Notes: a model not told the origin generated them from the letters alone. A stretch of DNA of 36,210 bases from Clostridia bacterium (GCA_017435665.1 JAFSEP010000002.1:1-36210); one strand, 5' to 3'; counted from the stretch's first letter, positions 24,752 to 33,421 are shown. A program made the numbers and translations.

Positions 24752-24781
24752 TTGACACAAGGATATATATTGTGATAAAAT
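24752..24781 (+). promoter_or_regulatory. Promoter of the lysine riboswitch-dapA transcript
   Basis: A perfect TTGACA (24752-24757) is followed 18 bp later by TAAAAT (24776-24781), just ahead of the aptamer. Confidence 0.8.
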
Positions 24782-24789
24782 TATCAAAA

Positions 24790-24952
24790 ATTGATAGAGG
24801 CGCATCTTATCATCAGTATTTGCCGCATAAAAGCTTACCGAAAGCGTGGCAGTGAAAGGGATGGATGCCGAGGATAAGACGTGGTGAATCTTAGTCCGGC
24901 TGCCGGAAATAAGATTCCGGTTGCTGTCGCAGAAATGCGGAGAGCTATCATA
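24790..24952 (+). ncRNA. Lysine riboswitch (L-box) aptamer
   Basis: The outer P1 helix pairs GATAG (24793-24797) with CTATC (24945-24949). Between them are the L-box landmarks in order: AGAGGCGC, AGTA, GTGAAAGGGA, ATGCCGAGG, GTGAATCTTAGTCC with its returning strand, GGCTGCCGG, GGTTGCTGTCGCA and ATGCGGAGAGCTATC. It precedes dapA and lysA, whose products make lysine, which is the expected context for feedback by lysine. Confidence 0.93.
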
Positions 24953-25007
24953 CAAAATTTATAACACACAATATCTTTATATTTATACTGTGCTGTAATT
25001 TTTGGAT

Positions 25008-25037
25008 GATGGTCGCTTTGCGGTGACTATCTTTTTT
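25008..25037 (+). terminator. Expression-platform terminator of the lysine riboswitch
   Basis: The stem GATGGTCGC (25008-25016) with GTGACTATC (25023-25031), two wobbles, is followed by TTTTTT. It lies between the aptamer and the dapA ribosome site, so lysine binding would be expected to favour it. Confidence 0.8.
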
Positions 25038-25071
25038 AATTGTATATCAAAAATGCAAGGAGACTACTGAC

Positions 25072-25959
25072 ATGAAAAACACTATTTTCAAGGGCGTTGC
25101 AACAGCTATCGTCACTCCCTTCAAGGGCGAAGAAATCGATTACGAGAGCTTTGCAAGATTAATCGAATGGCAGATTGAACAGGGCGTTGATGCTATTGTT
25201 GCCGCAGGTACTACCGGTGAAGGCTCAACTCTTACCGATGAAGAGCACAGAGACGTTATCAAGTTCTGCGTTGATCAGGTAAAGGGCAGAGTTCCCGTTA
25301 TTGCAGGTACAGGCTCAAACAATACCTCATACGCTATCGACCTTACAAAATTCGCCTGTGAAGCAGGTGCTGATGCAATGCTTGTTGTTACCCCCTATTA
25401 TAATAAGGCTACACAGAAGGGTCTTATCGCTTCATTCACAGCTATTGCCGATGCTTCAACAAAGCCCTGTATTCTTTATAATGTGCCCAGCCGTACAGGC
25501 TGTAACCTCTTACCTGCAACTGTTGCAGAGCTTGCAAAGCATCCGAACATCGTTGCTATCAAGGAAGCAAGCGGTAACATTTCACAGATTGCTCAGGTTG
25601 CTGCTCTCTGCGGTGACAGCATCGATATTTATTCAGGTAACGATGACCAGATTATTCCTATTCTCTCTCTCGGCGGCAAGGGCGTTATCTCTGTTCTTTC
25701 AAATGTTATGCCCAAGGAGACTGCAGATATGTGCAAGCTCTATTTCGAAGGAAAGACAAGCGAAGCTGCAAAGCTTCAGCTGAAGTATCTTTCACTCGTT
25801 GATGCTCTGTTCTGCGAGGTTAACCCCATTCCCGTCAAGGCAGGTCTTGCTGCTATGGGCTATTGCGAAAACTCGCTCAGATTACCGCTTACATCAATGG
25901 AGCCTCAGAACGAAGAAAAGCTCCTCGGTCTTATGAGACAGAACGGTATTGAAATCTGA
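25072..25959 (+). CDS. dapA: 4-hydroxy-tetrahydrodipicolinate synthase
   Basis: DapA condenses pyruvate with aspartate semialdehyde, the first committed step of the diaminopimelate/lysine pathway. The 295-residue TIM-barrel protein has AAGTTGEGSTL (Thr47-Thr48), Tyr136 in ILYNVPSRTGCN and the Schiff-base Lys164 in VAIKEASGN. Full length. ATG at 25072 has AAGGAG. It is controlled by the lysine riboswitch and followed 83 bp later by lysA, with two short hairpins in the gap. Confidence 0.97.
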   Translation: MKNTIFKGVATAIVTPFKGEEIDYESFARLIEWQIEQGVDAIVAAGTTGEGSTLTDEEHRDVIKFCVDQVKGRVPVIAGTGSNNTSYAIDLTKFACEAGADAMLVVTPYYNKATQKGLIASFTAIADASTKPCILYNVPSRTGCNLLPATVAELAKHPNIVAIKEASGNISQIAQVAALCGDSIDIYSGNDDQIIPILSLGGKGVISVLSNVMPKETADMCKLYFEGKTSEAAKLQLKYLSLVDALFCEVNPIPVKAGLAAMGYCENSLRLPLTSMEPQNEEKLLGLMRQNGIEI

Positions 25960-25965
25960 CCCTCA

Positions 25966-26010
25966 GTCAGCATTTAGGCTGACAGCTCCCCTTTCAGGGA
26001 GAGTCTTTTT
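25966..26010 (+). repeat. Two hairpins between dapA and lysA
   Basis: GTCAGC/GCTGAC (25966-25971 with 25978-25983) and CTCCC/GGGAG (25986-25990 with 25997-26001) follow one another, the second with TCTTTTT after it. The CTCAGTCAG and CTCCC/GGGAG words recall the hairpin array at 24.65 kb. The second hairpin may partly terminate before lysA. Confidence 0.55.
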
Positions 26011-26042
26011 CCATAAAACACCCCAGCAAAGGAACGAAAAAA

Positions 26043-27365
26043 ATGAGTCACACAGATAACATTGACTTCTTATGCGGTAATGTTTCCGCCGATGAAAACG
26101 GACATCTGTTGTTTGCAGGTCAGGATACGGCTGCACTTGCAAGGGAATACGGCACTCCCCTTTATCTTATGGATGAGGAGAGAATCAGGGAACGCTGCAG
26201 AACCTATATAAAAGGACTGAAAGATGCCTTCGGTGACAAGGGACAGGCTCTTTTTGCTTCAAAGGCGGCATCCTTCAAGCGTATTTATGAAATTATGCGT
26301 GAGGAAGGAATGGGCATTGATGTTGTATCATCGGGTGAAATCTGCACGGCTCTGAAGGCAGGCTTCCCCCTCAGTAAGGCATACTTCCACTCAAACAACA
26401 AAACCGATGCAGATATAGCCTACGCCATAAAAAACGGTATAGGACACTTTGTTGTTGATAACCGTGAGGAGCTTTATGCTATTGATAAGGAAGCCGAAAA
26501 TCAGGGAATCCGTCAGAGGATTATGCTGAGAATAACTCCCGGCATTGACCCCCACACCTTTGCAGAGGTTGCAACGGGTAAGGTTGATTCAAAATTCGGC
26601 TCTGCCATTGAAACGGGTCAGGCTGAGGAAATGGTGAAAATTGCCCTGAGCCTTGAGAATATCACCCTTTCGGGCTTTCATTGCCACGTAGGCTCTCAGG
26701 TGTTCGACTCCGATGTTTTCCTCAGAGCCGCAGACGTTATGCTTGACTTCATTGCAGATATAAAGGAAAAATTCGGCTTCTCACCCGAAAAGCTCGACCT
26801 TGGCGGCGGCTACGGTGTACGCTATAAGGCTGAGGACCCCCACATTGATATATACGATAACATTCTGCAGGTGGGTGCTTTCGTTAAGGAAAAGGTTGCA
26901 AAGCTGGGCATTGATATGCCTGAGATTTCCCTTGAGCCGGGCAGAAGCATTGTTGCCGATGCAGGTATGACTCTTTACACGGTAGGTACCGTAAAGAAAA
27001 TCCCCGAATTCATTAACTATGTCTCCGTTGACGGCGGTATGACGGACAATGTCCGTTTTGCTATGTACGGTGCACCCTACACCCTTTTCGCCGCAGAAAA
27101 GCTTAACGAAAAGGCCGATATGGAGTGCAGCGTTGTGGGAAGATGCTGTGAAAGCGGTGACATAATTCAGGAAAATGTTATGATGCCCGAAAGCATCTGC
27201 AGAGGAGATATTTTAGCTTGTCTGACAACAGGTGCTTACAACTATTCAATGGCTTCAAACTATAACAAAATCCCCCGTCCCCCCATTGTAATGCTCAACG
27301 AAGGCAAAAGCTACGTTGCAGTAAGAAGGGAGACAATCGAGGATTTAACAATGTATGATGTATAA
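26043..27365 (+). CDS. lysA: Diaminopimelate decarboxylase
   Basis: LysA decarboxylates meso-diaminopimelate to L-lysine, the last step of the pathway. This fold-type III PLP enzyme of 440 residues has the PLP-binding Lys74 in ALFASKAASFK, SSGEICTALKAGF, the FHCHVGSQ motif, LDLGGGYGVRY, the phosphate-binding EPGRSIVADAG and the CCESGDI active-site Cys segment from the partner subunit. Full length. ATG at 26043 has AAAGGA upstream. It is likely co-transcribed with dapA from the lysine-controlled promoter, and a strong terminator follows. Confidence 0.97.
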   Translation: MSHTDNIDFLCGNVSADENGHLLFAGQDTAALAREYGTPLYLMDEERIRERCRTYIKGLKDAFGDKGQALFASKAASFKRIYEIMREEGMGIDVVSSGEICTALKAGFPLSKAYFHSNNKTDADIAYAIKNGIGHFVVDNREELYAIDKEAENQGIRQRIMLRITPGIDPHTFAEVATGKVDSKFGSAIETGQAEEMVKIALSLENITLSGFHCHVGSQVFDSDVFLRAADVMLDFIADIKEKFGFSPEKLDLGGGYGVRYKAEDPHIDIYDNILQVGAFVKEKVAKLGIDMPEISLEPGRSIVADAGMTLYTVGTVKKIPEFINYVSVDGGMTDNVRFAMYGAPYTLFAAEKLNEKADMECSVVGRCCESGDIIQENVMMPESICRGDILACLTTGAYNYSMASNYNKIPRPPIVMLNEGKSYVAVRRETIEDLTMYDV

Positions 27366-27373
27366 AAGAAGAA

Positions 27374-27406
27374 ATCGGATGTTCGTCTGAACATCCGATA
27401 TTTTTT
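27374..27406 (+). terminator. Terminator after lysA
   Basis: A perfect 11-bp stem, ATCGGATGTTC (27374-27384) with GAACATCCGAT (27389-27399), has a GTCT loop and is followed by ATTTTTTA. Confidence 0.92.
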
Positions 27407-27410
27407 ATGC

Positions 27411-29492
27411 TTATTTCACCCGACAGCTCTTTGCACTTGAATAAACAGAATATACCTTCTTCTTGCTGACGGTTTTATACGCCTTGACCTTGAAGTAATA
27501 CTTCTTTCCGTCGGTAAGCTTTCTTACGGTGAGCTTTGTGCTGCTCTTGCCTGAGGTTGAGCCGACCTTTGAGTAGGTTCCGTTCTTTGAGGTGCTCATA
27601 TAGACGTTATAGCCCGAAGCTCTTGTTACCTGCTTCCAGGAAACGGTTGCCGTATTGTTGCCTGCAGTTACGGTTACGGAAGGCGTCTTGGGTCTTGTTG
27701 TAACCTTGAGAACCTCGCTGTAATTACCGTAGGTTTTGCCGTGCTCTGTTTCAACGTATGCTCTTACGGCATAATAATAGGTTGTTGCAGAGCTTTTGTC
27801 CTTAACCGTATATGAAGTACCCTTCAGGTCTTTTATTTTCTTATAGGTCTTTTTTGAGGGAGAATACTGATAAACCGCATATCCCGTTGCGCCCGACATC
27901 TTATTCCACGAAAGAGTGACTGAGCTTGATGAATTTTTTGTCATTTCAAGCCCCTGAGTTTTTCTGGGAGCTATGGCGAAGTTCACGGTTTCACTACCGC
28001 TGTAATCTCCTCTGAGCTTCACCTGAACCTGATAAATACCCGGCTCTGTTCTCTTTGACTGAAGATATTTCACCGTGTAATCGGTATTCTTTTTAAGTGT
28101 TTTGCCCTTGCTGTCCTTCACCGTTACGGTGGGAGTACGGGTTGATTTTGAGCTGTATTTATAGCCTGTTTCAGAAAGGGTAACCGAGGCTACCTTTGAA
28201 ATAACGGAATCGGTTTCCTCATATCCGCAGACGGAGCACCTTTTGATTTTTGCTCCGTTCTTATCCGTTGTTGCGGCAAGGGTGATTTTATTAAAGCTGT
28301 GACCCTTTGCAGCAACCGTAAGCTGAGGAATAAGCACAGCTTCACAAACCGAGCAATGAGCACCCGAGGTTTTGCCCTCGTTAATACAGTCGGGGGCTTC
28401 GGCGGCATCATAAACAACCGTGTGTCTGCCCGTTGCGGGAATTACGGTCTGCGGTACAACTATTCTGTTGCAGACCTCACAGTAAATACCGTCTGTAAGA
28501 CCTCCCGTCACACAGCTTACGGAGGTGCCGTGGGAAACGGCAAGACAATGCCTGCCTTCGTTTTCGTTATATCTGTTAATAAGGGTCTGAAGCCCTGTCA
28601 TATCGGGTGCAGATGCAAAAATTCTGTCAAAATTTGTATCCTTGTCGCCGTTATAATGAGCCTTGATGAAATTATCAAAATAAAAAAATTTGTTTATATC
28701 CCTGTCATTGCAGAAGCTGTAATCGGCAAAAAGTGCGGAACGGTTTGTCAGGGCTGTATAAACCGTCAGAGCAGATATATAACCCGAAAGCGGATTAGGA
28801 TGCTTATCGTCACCCTCCTTGCTGCCGCCCACATAGCCGTTGCCGTTATCATAGCCCACGTTATCCTTTATGAAGCTGCACCTGTCATATTTCATAAGCG
28901 AAAAGGGAACATTCACCGCACCTGTGTAAACGTCATATACGATTTTTCCCCAATCGGCAATTCTTACTCCTGCATCCCTCAGCGCCCGTACACCTGCAAG
29001 AGAGCCCTCAAGCTCCTTTTCATACATAATCGGGTGACACATAAACGCTGACTCCTCAGCATTGGGAAACAGATCAATTATCTGCATACAGTCTGAAAAA
29101 AGGTCAGGGTTATCCTGAGTTGACTCAGACATAACGATGAAATCAACGCTGTTACATATATCAGGCTCAAGTCCCATAAGATGGTTTTCATATATGTATT
29201 CAAGGGTTCTGCCGGGGAAGGTATAGTCCAGTACGGTTGCATCCTCGTTACCGGAAGCGATAATCTGATGAAGATAACCGTAATCCCTCTCCTTTTCATC
29301 GCCGCTGATTACACAGTTTCCGTAATAGACCATTGAATTGCCTATAACCATAACCGTTTTTCCGTCAAGGGAAATAATCTCATCGGTTACTGTATAGCTT
29401 TCATCAACAGATAATGCCGATGCATAAAGCTCCGGCACAAAAGCCGAAAGCAGAGCAACAAGGGCAAATACAAACGCCGCAAATCTTTTCAT
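27411..29492 (-). CDS. Secreted SGNH-hydrolase-like protein with CxxC repeats and two Fn3 domains
   Basis: This is a large exported protein of 693 residues. A signal peptide (about 1-25) precedes an SGNH/DUF4886-like hydrolase domain (about 45-270) with the nucleophile motif VMVIGNSM (Ser53), FIVMSESTQDNP and DDKHPNPLSGYIS (Asp228 and His231 as the candidate D-x-x-H dyad). Next come Cys-rich repeats with CEVC, CSVC and CSVCG pairs (about 310-420), a beta-sandwich stretch (about 425-505) and two fibronectin type III domains (about 510-595 and 605-690). The first domain suggests a carbohydrate esterase; the rest suggests adhesion or wall or glycan binding. The start is ATG at 29492 with AGGTG upstream. 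No sortase motif or anchor is visible. Confidence 0.8.
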   Translation of the reverse strand: MKRFAAFVFALVALLSAFVPELYASALSVDESYTVTDEIISLDGKTVMVIGNSMVYYGNCVISGDEKERDYGYLHQIIASGNEDATVLDYTFPGRTLEYIYENHLMGLEPDICNSVDFIVMSESTQDNPDLFSDCMQIIDLFPNAEESAFMCHPIMYEKELEGSLAGVRALRDAGVRIADWGKIVYDVYTGAVNVPFSLMKYDRCSFIKDNVGYDNGNGYVGGSKEGDDKHPNPLSGYISALTVYTALTNRSALFADYSFCNDRDINKFFYFDNFIKAHYNGDKDTNFDRIFASAPDMTGLQTLINRYNENEGRHCLAVSHGTSVSCVTGGLTDGIYCEVCNRIVVPQTVIPATGRHTVVYDAAEAPDCINEGKTSGAHCSVCEAVLIPQLTVAAKGHSFNKITLAATTDKNGAKIKRCSVCGYEETDSVISKVASVTLSETGYKYSSKSTRTPTVTVKDSKGKTLKKNTDYTVKYLQSKRTEPGIYQVQVKLRGDYSGSETVNFAIAPRKTQGLEMTKNSSSSVTLSWNKMSGATGYAVYQYSPSKKTYKKIKDLKGTSYTVKDKSSATTYYYAVRAYVETEHGKTYGNYSEVLKVTTRPKTPSVTVTAGNNTATVSWKQVTRASGYNVYMSTSKNGTYSKVGSTSGKSSTKLTVRKLTDGKKYYFKVKAYKTVSKKKVYSVYSSAKSCRVK

Positions 29493-29545
29493 TCCGAACA
29501 CCTGAGGCAGTTTTAAAGCCGCCTACATTTTCCTCTCCTAAAAAG

Positions 29546-29563
29546 CTGATATATTTATATCAG
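29546..29563. promoter_or_regulatory. Palindrome in the divergent intergenic region
   Basis: CTGATATA (29546-29553), TT, TATATCAG (29556-29563) is a perfect 8-bp inverted repeat between the divergent SGNH and GNAT genes. It could be an operator, but no regulator gene is nearby. Confidence 0.45.
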
Positions 29564-29619
29564 TCAATTATTGCAACAATGTGAATAAGTGCTGTATATT
29601 TTGTATATTTAGTCAGTGA

Positions 29620-29648
29620 TTGACTATCAGGGTGATTTGGTGTATAAT
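29620..29648 (+). promoter_or_regulatory. Promoter of the GNAT acetyltransferase gene
   Basis: TTGACT (29620-29625) and TATAAT (29643-29648) are separated by 17 bp, ending 29 bp before the start codon. Confidence 0.85.
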
Positions 29649-29677
29649 GTGTCCGTTCTTTTTGGAGGGTGTATAAT

Positions 29678-30280
29678 ATGAAAGCAGATAAAAAATTAAG
29701 CAACAAGACAGTTAAATACTTTGCAAAAATGGCTGCTGAAAGCTACGTAAACGACCCTGTTCACGTATATGCAACCAAAAACGAAAACCTGAGAAAGAGG
29801 TTTCTTTATCACTTTCTGCTAGAAAGACTTGCAACCTCAAACCGTCAGGACGACCTGATTTACGTGGACGAGGAGAACAGAGGCATCTGTATTTTCAGAC
29901 GGGCACACAACGATTACACCGTTTTCGATTTTCTTCTTTGCCCCCATTGGGTTTTCCTTTATATTTATGCGGTTTCGACAATAAAGACCCTCAAGTTTTT
30001 CAGCCATCTGAAGCCGAAAAAGATATTCACAAAGGACACCTATCTCATCTCCCCTGTTTTCGTTGACAAGGCTCATCAGGGTAAGGGTATTGCCACAAGG
30101 CTTATAAACGAGGGCATTGAGGAGCTTACGGCAAAGGGATATAAAATCGGACTGGAAACACAAAATCCCGACAATGTCCCCTTCTATGAAAGGCTTGGCT
30201 TCAGAACAATAGAGCATATCTATTGCAAGGGCGAAGGGGTGCATAACTACTATATGCTGTATGATGAAAACAGCAGATAA
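29678..30280 (+). CDS. GNAT-family N-acetyltransferase
   Basis: This is a 200-residue acetyltransferase. The acetyl-CoA-binding motif is in PVFVDKAHQGKGIATRLINEG (Q/R-x-x-G-x-G/A as HQGKGIA), followed by GYKIGLETQNPDNVPFYERLGF, a typical GNAT C-terminal block. The N-terminal half (AKMAAESYVNDP, NLRKRFLYHFLLERL) resembles uncharacterised GNATs of gut Firmicutes, and a hydrophobic stretch (about 85-110) may be part of the core rather than a membrane helix. ATG at 29678 has GGAGGG; an upstream GTG at 29669 overlaps that site. It has its own promoter and terminator, so it is monocistronic. Confidence 0.85.
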   Translation: MKADKKLSNKTVKYFAKMAAESYVNDPVHVYATKNENLRKRFLYHFLLERLATSNRQDDLIYVDEENRGICIFRRAHNDYTVFDFLLCPHWVFLYIYAVSTIKTLKFFSHLKPKKIFTKDTYLISPVFVDKAHQGKGIATRLINEGIEELTAKGYKIGLETQNPDNVPFYERLGFRTIEHIYCKGEGVHNYYMLYDENSR

Positions 30281-30284
30281 TATC

Positions 30285-30318
30285 AAAGACTATCTTCAGT
30301 TGAGAAGATAGTCTTTTT
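30285..30318 (+). terminator. Terminator after the GNAT gene
   Basis: A 13-bp stem, AAAGACTATCTTC (30285-30297) with GAAGATAGTCTTT (30304-30316), with a 6-base loop, ends in T-rich sequence. It may act in both directions, serving also the end of xpt. Confidence 0.9.
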
Positions 30319-30336
30319 AAATTCAGTTATTATATT

Positions 30337-30918
30337 TTACTGCTCTCTGAAGGTGATGTTGCCTGTTTCGGCATCCATGGCATCAATAATTGCAAGGGAC
30401 TCAACGTGATAGCCCATATTTCTGATAACACGTCCGCCTATCTGGAAGCCCTTTTCAATAACAATTCCGCAGCCCTCGACTATTGCTCCTGCCGAATCTG
30501 CGATTGAAATAAGACCCTGAAGAGCACAGCCGTTTGCAAGGAAATCGTCAATAATGAGAATATGCTCACCCTCGTGGAGAAACTTTCTTGAAACAATTAC
30601 CTGATTTTTATTCTTATGTGTAAAGGACTCAACCTCTGCCACAAACATATCTCCGTCAATATTGATTGACTTTGACTTCTTTGCAAAAACAAGGGGTACA
30701 CCGAATTCCTTTGCAACGAAAGCTGCAATACCTATTCCCGAAGCCTCAATTGTGACAACCTTATCAACCTGCTTATGACCGAAGCGGCGCTTGAATTCAC
30801 GTCCGATTTCCTCCATAAGTGAAATATCCATCTGATGATTGAGAAAGCTGTCAACCTTTAATACGTTACCTGATTTTACTACACCGTCTTTAACGATTCT
30901 TTCCTCTAAAAAGTTCAT
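30337..30918 (-). CDS. xpt: Xanthine phosphoribosyltransferase
   Basis: Xpt salvages xanthine to XMP. The 193-residue protein starts MNFLEERIVKDGVVKSGNVLKVDSFLNHQMD, the conserved Xpt N-terminus. It has VVTIEASGIGIA, the PRPP-binding segment ILIIDDFLANGCALQGL and EKGFQIGGR near the end. Full length. It follows the FAD-dependent dehydrogenase gene by 20 bp and probably shares its promoter. A purine riboswitch, common before xpt, is not seen. Confidence 0.96.
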   Translation of the reverse strand: MNFLEERIVKDGVVKSGNVLKVDSFLNHQMDISLMEEIGREFKRRFGHKQVDKVVTIEASGIGIAAFVAKEFGVPLVFAKKSKSINIDGDMFVAEVESFTHKNKNQVIVSRKFLHEGEHILIIDDFLANGCALQGLISIADSAGAIVEGCGIVIEKGFQIGGRVIRNMGYHVESLAIIDAMDAETGNITFREQ

Positions 30919-30938
30919 TTTGCTTGTCCTCCCCTTGA

Positions 30939-32303
30939 TTATTCCGTAATATTTCTTGCCACGTGAACACCGCTTGCGGATGCGTGGGATAATGAATGAG
31001 TGATACCGCTTCCGTCACCGATTATATATAAGCCCGGGAAGCAGGTCTCAAGGCGGCTGTCAACCTTGACCTCCATATTATAGAACTTGACCTCAACACC
31101 GTAAAGCAGAGTATCGTCATTTGCCGTACCCGGTGCAACCTTATCAAGGGCATAAATCATTTCAATAACACCGTCAAGTATTCTCTTTGGCAGAACCAGA
31201 CTCAGATCGCCCGGTGTGGCGTTAAGAGTGGGCGTGATGAAGGCATCGGTCATACGTCCCGGTGTGGAGCGTCTGCCACGGATAAGATCACCGAAGCGCT
31301 GAACGATAACTCCTCCTCCCAGCATATTACTCAGACGGGCAATGGATTCGCCGTAGCCGTTTGAGTCTCTGAAGGGCTCTGAGAATTCCTTGGAAACAAG
31401 CAGGGCAAAGTTTGTATTTTCCGTCTGCTTTGCAGGGTCTTCATAGCTGTGACCGTTTACGGTAATAATACCGTTTGTATTTTCGTTGACAACTGCACCC
31501 TTGGGATTCATACAGAAGGTACGCACCTTGTCACCGTACTGCTTGGTACGGTAAACGATCTTGCTTTCATAAAGCTCGTCCGTAAGATGTGCAAACACGC
31601 TTGCGGGAAGCTCTACACGGACGCCGATATCTACCCTGTTTGACCTTGTAGGAATATCAAGGTCTCTGCAGACCTTCTCCATCCACTTGCTGCCGCTTCT
31701 GCCGACGGAAACAATGCAGTTTTTGCAGGTATAAGCAGTCTCATCGCATACCACAGAATAACCGCCGGGAATAATCTTTATATTTCTGACGGGGGTATCG
31801 AAGAAGAATTCAACCTTATCCTTGAGATACTCGTAGATGTTTTCAAGAACAACATAGTTGATATCAGTACCCAGATGTCTTACCGAAGCGTCAAGCAAAT
31901 GCAGATCATTCTGTATGCAAAGAGTCTTGAAACGGCTTCCTGAGGTTGTATAAAGCTTCGTGCCCTCTCCGCCGAACTTCAGGTTGATTTCGTCAACATA
32001 GTGCATAAGGTCAAGAGCTTCCTTCTTACCCACGTATTCATAAAGCACACCGCCGAAATCGTTTGTGATATTATACTTACCGTCTGAAAAAGCACCGGCA
32101 CCTCCGAAACCACTCATTATAGAACAGCTCTTGCAGCCGATACAGGTTTTCACCTTAACACCGTCTATGGGACAATGACGCTTACTCAGGGCGTGACCGC
32201 TTTCAAAGACAGCCACCTTCATATGAGGCTTATGCTGCATAAGCTCATAGGCGGCAAAAATACCGCCGGGACCTGCGCCGATAATAATCACATCATAATT
32301 CAT
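30939..32303 (-). CDS. FAD-dependent dehydrogenase (uncharacterised, Rossmann flavoprotein)
   Basis: This is a 454-residue flavoprotein. The N-terminal VIIIGAGPGGIFAAYEL is the FAD-binding GxGxxG fold. A Cys cluster, KTCIGCKSCS (about 54-63), precedes SGFGGAGAFSDGKYN. The second nucleotide-binding half has IVSVGRSGSKW, and the protein ends with LYIIGDGSGITHSLSHASASGVHVA. This is the layout of the COG2509-type dehydrogenases; their substrate is unknown. The close Cys residues could hold a metal or act in redox. ATG at 32303 has GGAGG eight bases upstream. It leads a two-gene unit with xpt. Confidence 0.87.
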   Translation of the reverse strand: MNYDVIIIGAGPGGIFAAYELMQHKPHMKVAVFESGHALSKRHCPIDGVKVKTCIGCKSCSIMSGFGGAGAFSDGKYNITNDFGGVLYEYVGKKEALDLMHYVDEINLKFGGEGTKLYTTSGSRFKTLCIQNDLHLLDASVRHLGTDINYVVLENIYEYLKDKVEFFFDTPVRNIKIIPGGYSVVCDETAYTCKNCIVSVGRSGSKWMEKVCRDLDIPTRSNRVDIGVRVELPASVFAHLTDELYESKIVYRTKQYGDKVRTFCMNPKGAVVNENTNGIITVNGHSYEDPAKQTENTNFALLVSKEFSEPFRDSNGYGESIARLSNMLGGGVIVQRFGDLIRGRRSTPGRMTDAFITPTLNATPGDLSLVLPKRILDGVIEMIYALDKVAPGTANDDTLLYGVEVKFYNMEVKVDSRLETCFPGLYIIGDGSGITHSLSHASASGVHVARNITE

Positions 32304-32353
32304 CAAAATTTCCTCCGATAACAGCAGGCCTTCCCTGCCTGATATATAAAATT

Positions 32354-32382
32354 ATATTATCACATATTTGCTGAAAAGTAAA
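32354..32382 (-). promoter_or_regulatory. Promoter of the FAD dehydrogenase-xpt unit
   Basis: On the minus strand, TTTACT (32377-32382) and TAATAT (32354-32359) are 17 bp apart, about 50 bp upstream of the start codon. Confidence 0.6.
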
Positions 32383-32417
32383 TCTCATAAACGACTTTTT
32401 TCTTTTAAAATCAGCAC

Positions 32418-32446
32418 TTGTATTCAGCCTGCATAAATGCTATAAT
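32418..32446 (+). promoter_or_regulatory. Promoter of the beta-propeller glycosidase-like gene
   Basis: TTGTAT (32418-32423) and TATAAT (32441-32446) are 17 bp apart, 18 bp before the start codon. Confidence 0.7.
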
Positions 32447-32464
32447 TCTACAGAGGTGACCTTT

Positions 32465-33421
32465 ATGCAGAATTTAACCTTTAATGATATCAATAACGCA
32501 CAATTCAGACTTTACGAGGGCAATCCCATTATCCGTAATCCTTTCAACAGCTTTGTGGTAGCTGACCCTAGTATGCTGACCCCCGATGAGTCCCACAACG
32601 GAAAATGGCAGTTATTCTGCCACACATTTTTCGGTGTATACAGATATGAAAGCGAAAACGGCATCGACTTTGTACCCAAGGGCAAAATCGTAAGCAAGGC
32701 TATGCGCCCCGATATCAACTATATTGACGGAAGATATTATCTTTTTTACGAAAGAACAAAGTCTCCCGTCTATAACGCTCTTTGCTCCCTTGGCTTGAAG
32801 TGGAAATCGGAAATATATGTAACCGAGTCCGATGACCTTGAAAGCTGGACTCAGCCCAGGCTTGCTCTTGGTAAAACAAGGGATTACGAGGAGGACGAGA
32901 GGGCAAGAGCTTTATCAAACCCCTTCCTTATCAGCACAGACAAAGGCTACCGTCTTTATTATTCCTGCGGTCAGACCTTTATCAAGGATTGCGGCTTCTG
33001 TGAGCCCAGACATATCAGCTTTGCTGAAAGCGAAAGCATTGCAGAGGGCTATATTGCCAGAGAAAAGCCCATAATCAGTCCCGATAAAAATAAAGAATAC
33101 CTTAATCTCTGCTCAGGCTGTATCAAGGTATACAAGCTTTCCGACTGCTACATAGGTCTGCAGAACGGTATATTTGAGAAGGACGGAATAAGCCATTCTG
33201 CCATTATGCTTCTTCGCTCCGATGACGGTGAAAGCTTTGAATTTGTAAGACCCTTCCTTATTCCGCAGATGTGCGGGGACAATAACTGGATGGCGCAATA
33301 TGTTTACGCCTGCAACCTTACATATTATAAGGGAAAGCTCCGGCTTTACTTCAACGCAAGAGACACCTCAAGCACCCTCACGGGCAGAGAGTGCATCGGG
33401 ATTTATGAAGCGGAAGTGTAA
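32465..33421 (+). CDS. Five-bladed beta-propeller glycosidase-like protein (GH43/GH130 type)
   Basis: This is a 318-residue cytosolic protein with no signal peptide. The sequence repeats the propeller-blade pattern of GH43/GH32/GH130 enzymes: FNSFVVADPSML (candidate catalytic Asp), KWQLFCHTFFGVYRYESENG, DINYIDGRYYLFYER, SEIYVTESDDLESWTQPR, NPFLISTDKGYRLYYS and LTYYKGKLRLYFNARD. The family hydrolyses or phosphorolyses plant or host glycans; which linkage is unclear, and catalysis itself is not proven. ATG at 32465 has AGAGGTGA; a GTG at 32456 overlaps that site. It has its own promoter and stands alone, with no transporter or other glycan gene beside it. Confidence 0.72.
   Translation: MQNLTFNDINNAQFRLYEGNPIIRNPFNSFVVADPSMLTPDESHNGKWQLFCHTFFGVYRYESENGIDFVPKGKIVSKAMRPDINYIDGRYYLFYERTKSPVYNALCSLGLKWKSEIYVTESDDLESWTQPRLALGKTRDYEEDERARALSNPFLISTDKGYRLYYSCGQTFIKDCGFCEPRHISFAESESIAEGYIAREKPIISPDKNKEYLNLCSGCIKVYKLSDCYIGLQNGIFEKDGISHSAIMLLRSDDGESFEFVRPFLIPQMCGDNNWMAQYVYACNLTYYKGKLRLYFNARDTSSTLTGRECIGIYEAEV

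Noticed and set aside
32304-32464. Purine riboswitch ahead of the FAD dehydrogenase-xpt unit
   Set aside because: I looked for the conserved junction and loop-loop words of the purine aptamer and did not see them; only a plain promoter and a short GC hairpin are present.
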